Part shown: one piece after another, positions 31,951-32,746 of the stretch
Numbering within the stretch: the first letter of the stretch is position 1
Layout: each line of letters starts with the position of its first letter
Assembly: GCA_046760785.1 (NCBI GenBank)
Contig: JBHIET010000036.1
Location: forward strand, 1-32,746
DNA length: 32,746 nt
Reading direction: 5' to 3'
Origin: JBHIET01 sp046760785
GTDB lineage: Bacteria; Chloroflexota; Anaerolineae; B4-G1
Notes under the pieces: model-generated
What the model saw: only the letters and a program-made list of their open reading frames with translations
Database searches by the model: none
Told to the model about the DNA's origin: nothing
Program-made: the position numbers and the translations under genes

Positions 31951-31978
31951 TTGGAAAGCGGGCCGTTTATGTTATAAT
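31951..31978 (+). promoter_or_regulatory. Promoter of scpA
   Basis: TTGGAA (31951-31956), a 16-nt spacer, and a perfect TATAAT (31973-31978). The scpA ATG begins 14 bases after the -10, so the leader is only a few bases and has no Shine-Dalgarno. Confidence 0.75.
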
Positions 31979-31992
31979 CTGATGTTACAATC

Positions 31993-32746
31993 ATGTCTCC
32001 GCACTATCAGGTTCGATTGCCCGTCTTCGAGGGCCCTCTAGATTTGCTCCTCCACCTCATAGAGCAGGAGGAACTCGACATCACCACAGTTGCGTTGGCC
32101 CAGGTGACCGACCAGTACTTGGCTTATCTGGCGGAGCTGGAACGACGGCGGGTGAAAGAACTGGCGGATTTCCTCGTCGTGGCAGCGAAGCTTGTGCTCA
32201 TCAAATCCCTCGCGCTGCTCTCGCGTCCCTCGAAGTTGGCTCCCGAAGCCGAAGAGGTGGGAGACGAATTGGTGCGCCAGTTACAGGAATACAAGCGCTT
32301 CAAGGAAGTCGCGGCGCTGCTGCACGAGCGGGAGAAGCGAGGACTGCACAGCTACGTGCGTATTGCTCCTCTTCCCCGCCCGGAGCCACAACTTGACCTG
32401 GGCGGCGTGACGCTCCATGACCTGGTGGCTGTCGTGCAGGAGGCGCTGGACGCGATGCCTGCCCCGCCGGCCGGAGAGATCGTTGCGCCTGTCACGGTGA
32501 CGGTTGCCGAGCAAATCTCCCACATTGAGGAGCGACTGGCCCGACGACGACAGGTCCTCTTTCGCGAGGTTCTTTCGCATGTCACCACCCGTGTCGAGGT
32601 GGTCGTAACGTTGCTGGCGTTGCTGGAATTGATCAAGCAGGATCGAGTACGGGTGCGGCAGGAGCGGCTTTTTGGAGAGATTATCATCGAACGAGAGCCT
32701 TTCGCAATTCAAACTGCCAGACTGCGGAAGTCTCGAAGGTGCTCCG
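31993..32746 (+). CDS. scpA: Segregation and condensation protein A, 3' end beyond window
   Basis: This kleisin subunit of the Smc-ScpAB condensin has 251 codons visible with no stop. The N-terminal Smc-neck-binding helix region reads YQVRLPVFEGPLDLLLHLIE, followed by ELDITTVALAQVTDQYL and ADFLVVAAKLVLIKSLALL. The C-terminal winged helix is VEVVVTLLALLELIKQDRVR with LFGEIIIERE. Family length is usually 240-270, so the end should be near. The last residues (about 32712-32746) include a GACTGCGGAAGTC near-palindrome and look unlike the family, possibly another microrepeat at a gene end. Confidence 0.95.
   Translation, partial: MSPHYQVRLPVFEGPLDLLLHLIEQEELDITTVALAQVTDQYLAYLAELERRRVKELADFLVVAAKLVLIKSLALLSRPSKLAPEAEEVGDELVRQLQEYKRFKEVAALLHEREKRGLHSYVRIAPLPRPEPQLDLGGVTLHDLVAVVQEALDAMPAPPAGEIVAPVTVTVAEQISHIEERLARRRQVLFREVLSHVTTRVEVVVTLLALLELIKQDRVRVRQERLFGEIIIEREPFAIQTARLRKSRRCS

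Overview
The window reads as a chromosomal segment of a GC-rich bacterium, most likely an uncultured member of the Chloroflexota (Anaerolineae-like). I infer this from the mre–PBP2–min–rodA gene order, a DUF4446 gene beside a bactofilin, the S8 and S9 peptidase styles, a DUF2723 membrane protein, and many short dispersed repeats inside and at the ends of genes. No database search was possible, so taxonomy is inference.

Positions 277-7561 (minus strand) hold ten closely packed genes behind one good promoter and a small palindrome at 7515-7561. In transcription order they are an FmdB-type zinc ribbon, a two-CxxC protein disulfide oxidoreductase, thioredoxin reductase, a cupin, a secreted or anchored VWA protein with C-terminal zinc ribbons, a gamma-carbonic anhydrase, endonuclease IV, a methyltransferase and a membrane-anchored thioredoxin. 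That thioredoxin carries an in-frame TGA exactly where the first active-site Cys should be. A strong hairpin lies about 20 nt downstream at bSECIS distance, so it is a candidate selenocysteine (UxxC) thioredoxin.

Positions 7562-13613 hold a decayed transposase tail, a secreted subtilase on an apparently leaderless transcript, a GNAT acetyltransferase, ThyX, and a convergent S9 prolyl-oligopeptidase-family enzyme. Positions 13663-18135 hold a large class A penicillin-binding protein divergent from sua5-cysC, with recognisable promoters for both directions. Positions 18216-22995 hold a gene broken by at least three frame changes, a DUF2723 membrane protein riddled with microrepeats, DUF4446, and a bactofilin with its own promoter and terminator.

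Positions 23062-31978 hold a structured palindromic element and then one long minus-strand shape/division cluster: mreB-mreC-mreD-PBP2-minC-minD-minE-rodA-DUF362. Divergent from mreB is scpA, which runs off the window end. The rodA product lacks the aspartate that aligns with the catalytic residue of SEDS polymerases, and mreD appears to start at ATA. The cluster joins elongasome genes to the Min site-selection system, so lateral wall growth and division placement are probably co-expressed.
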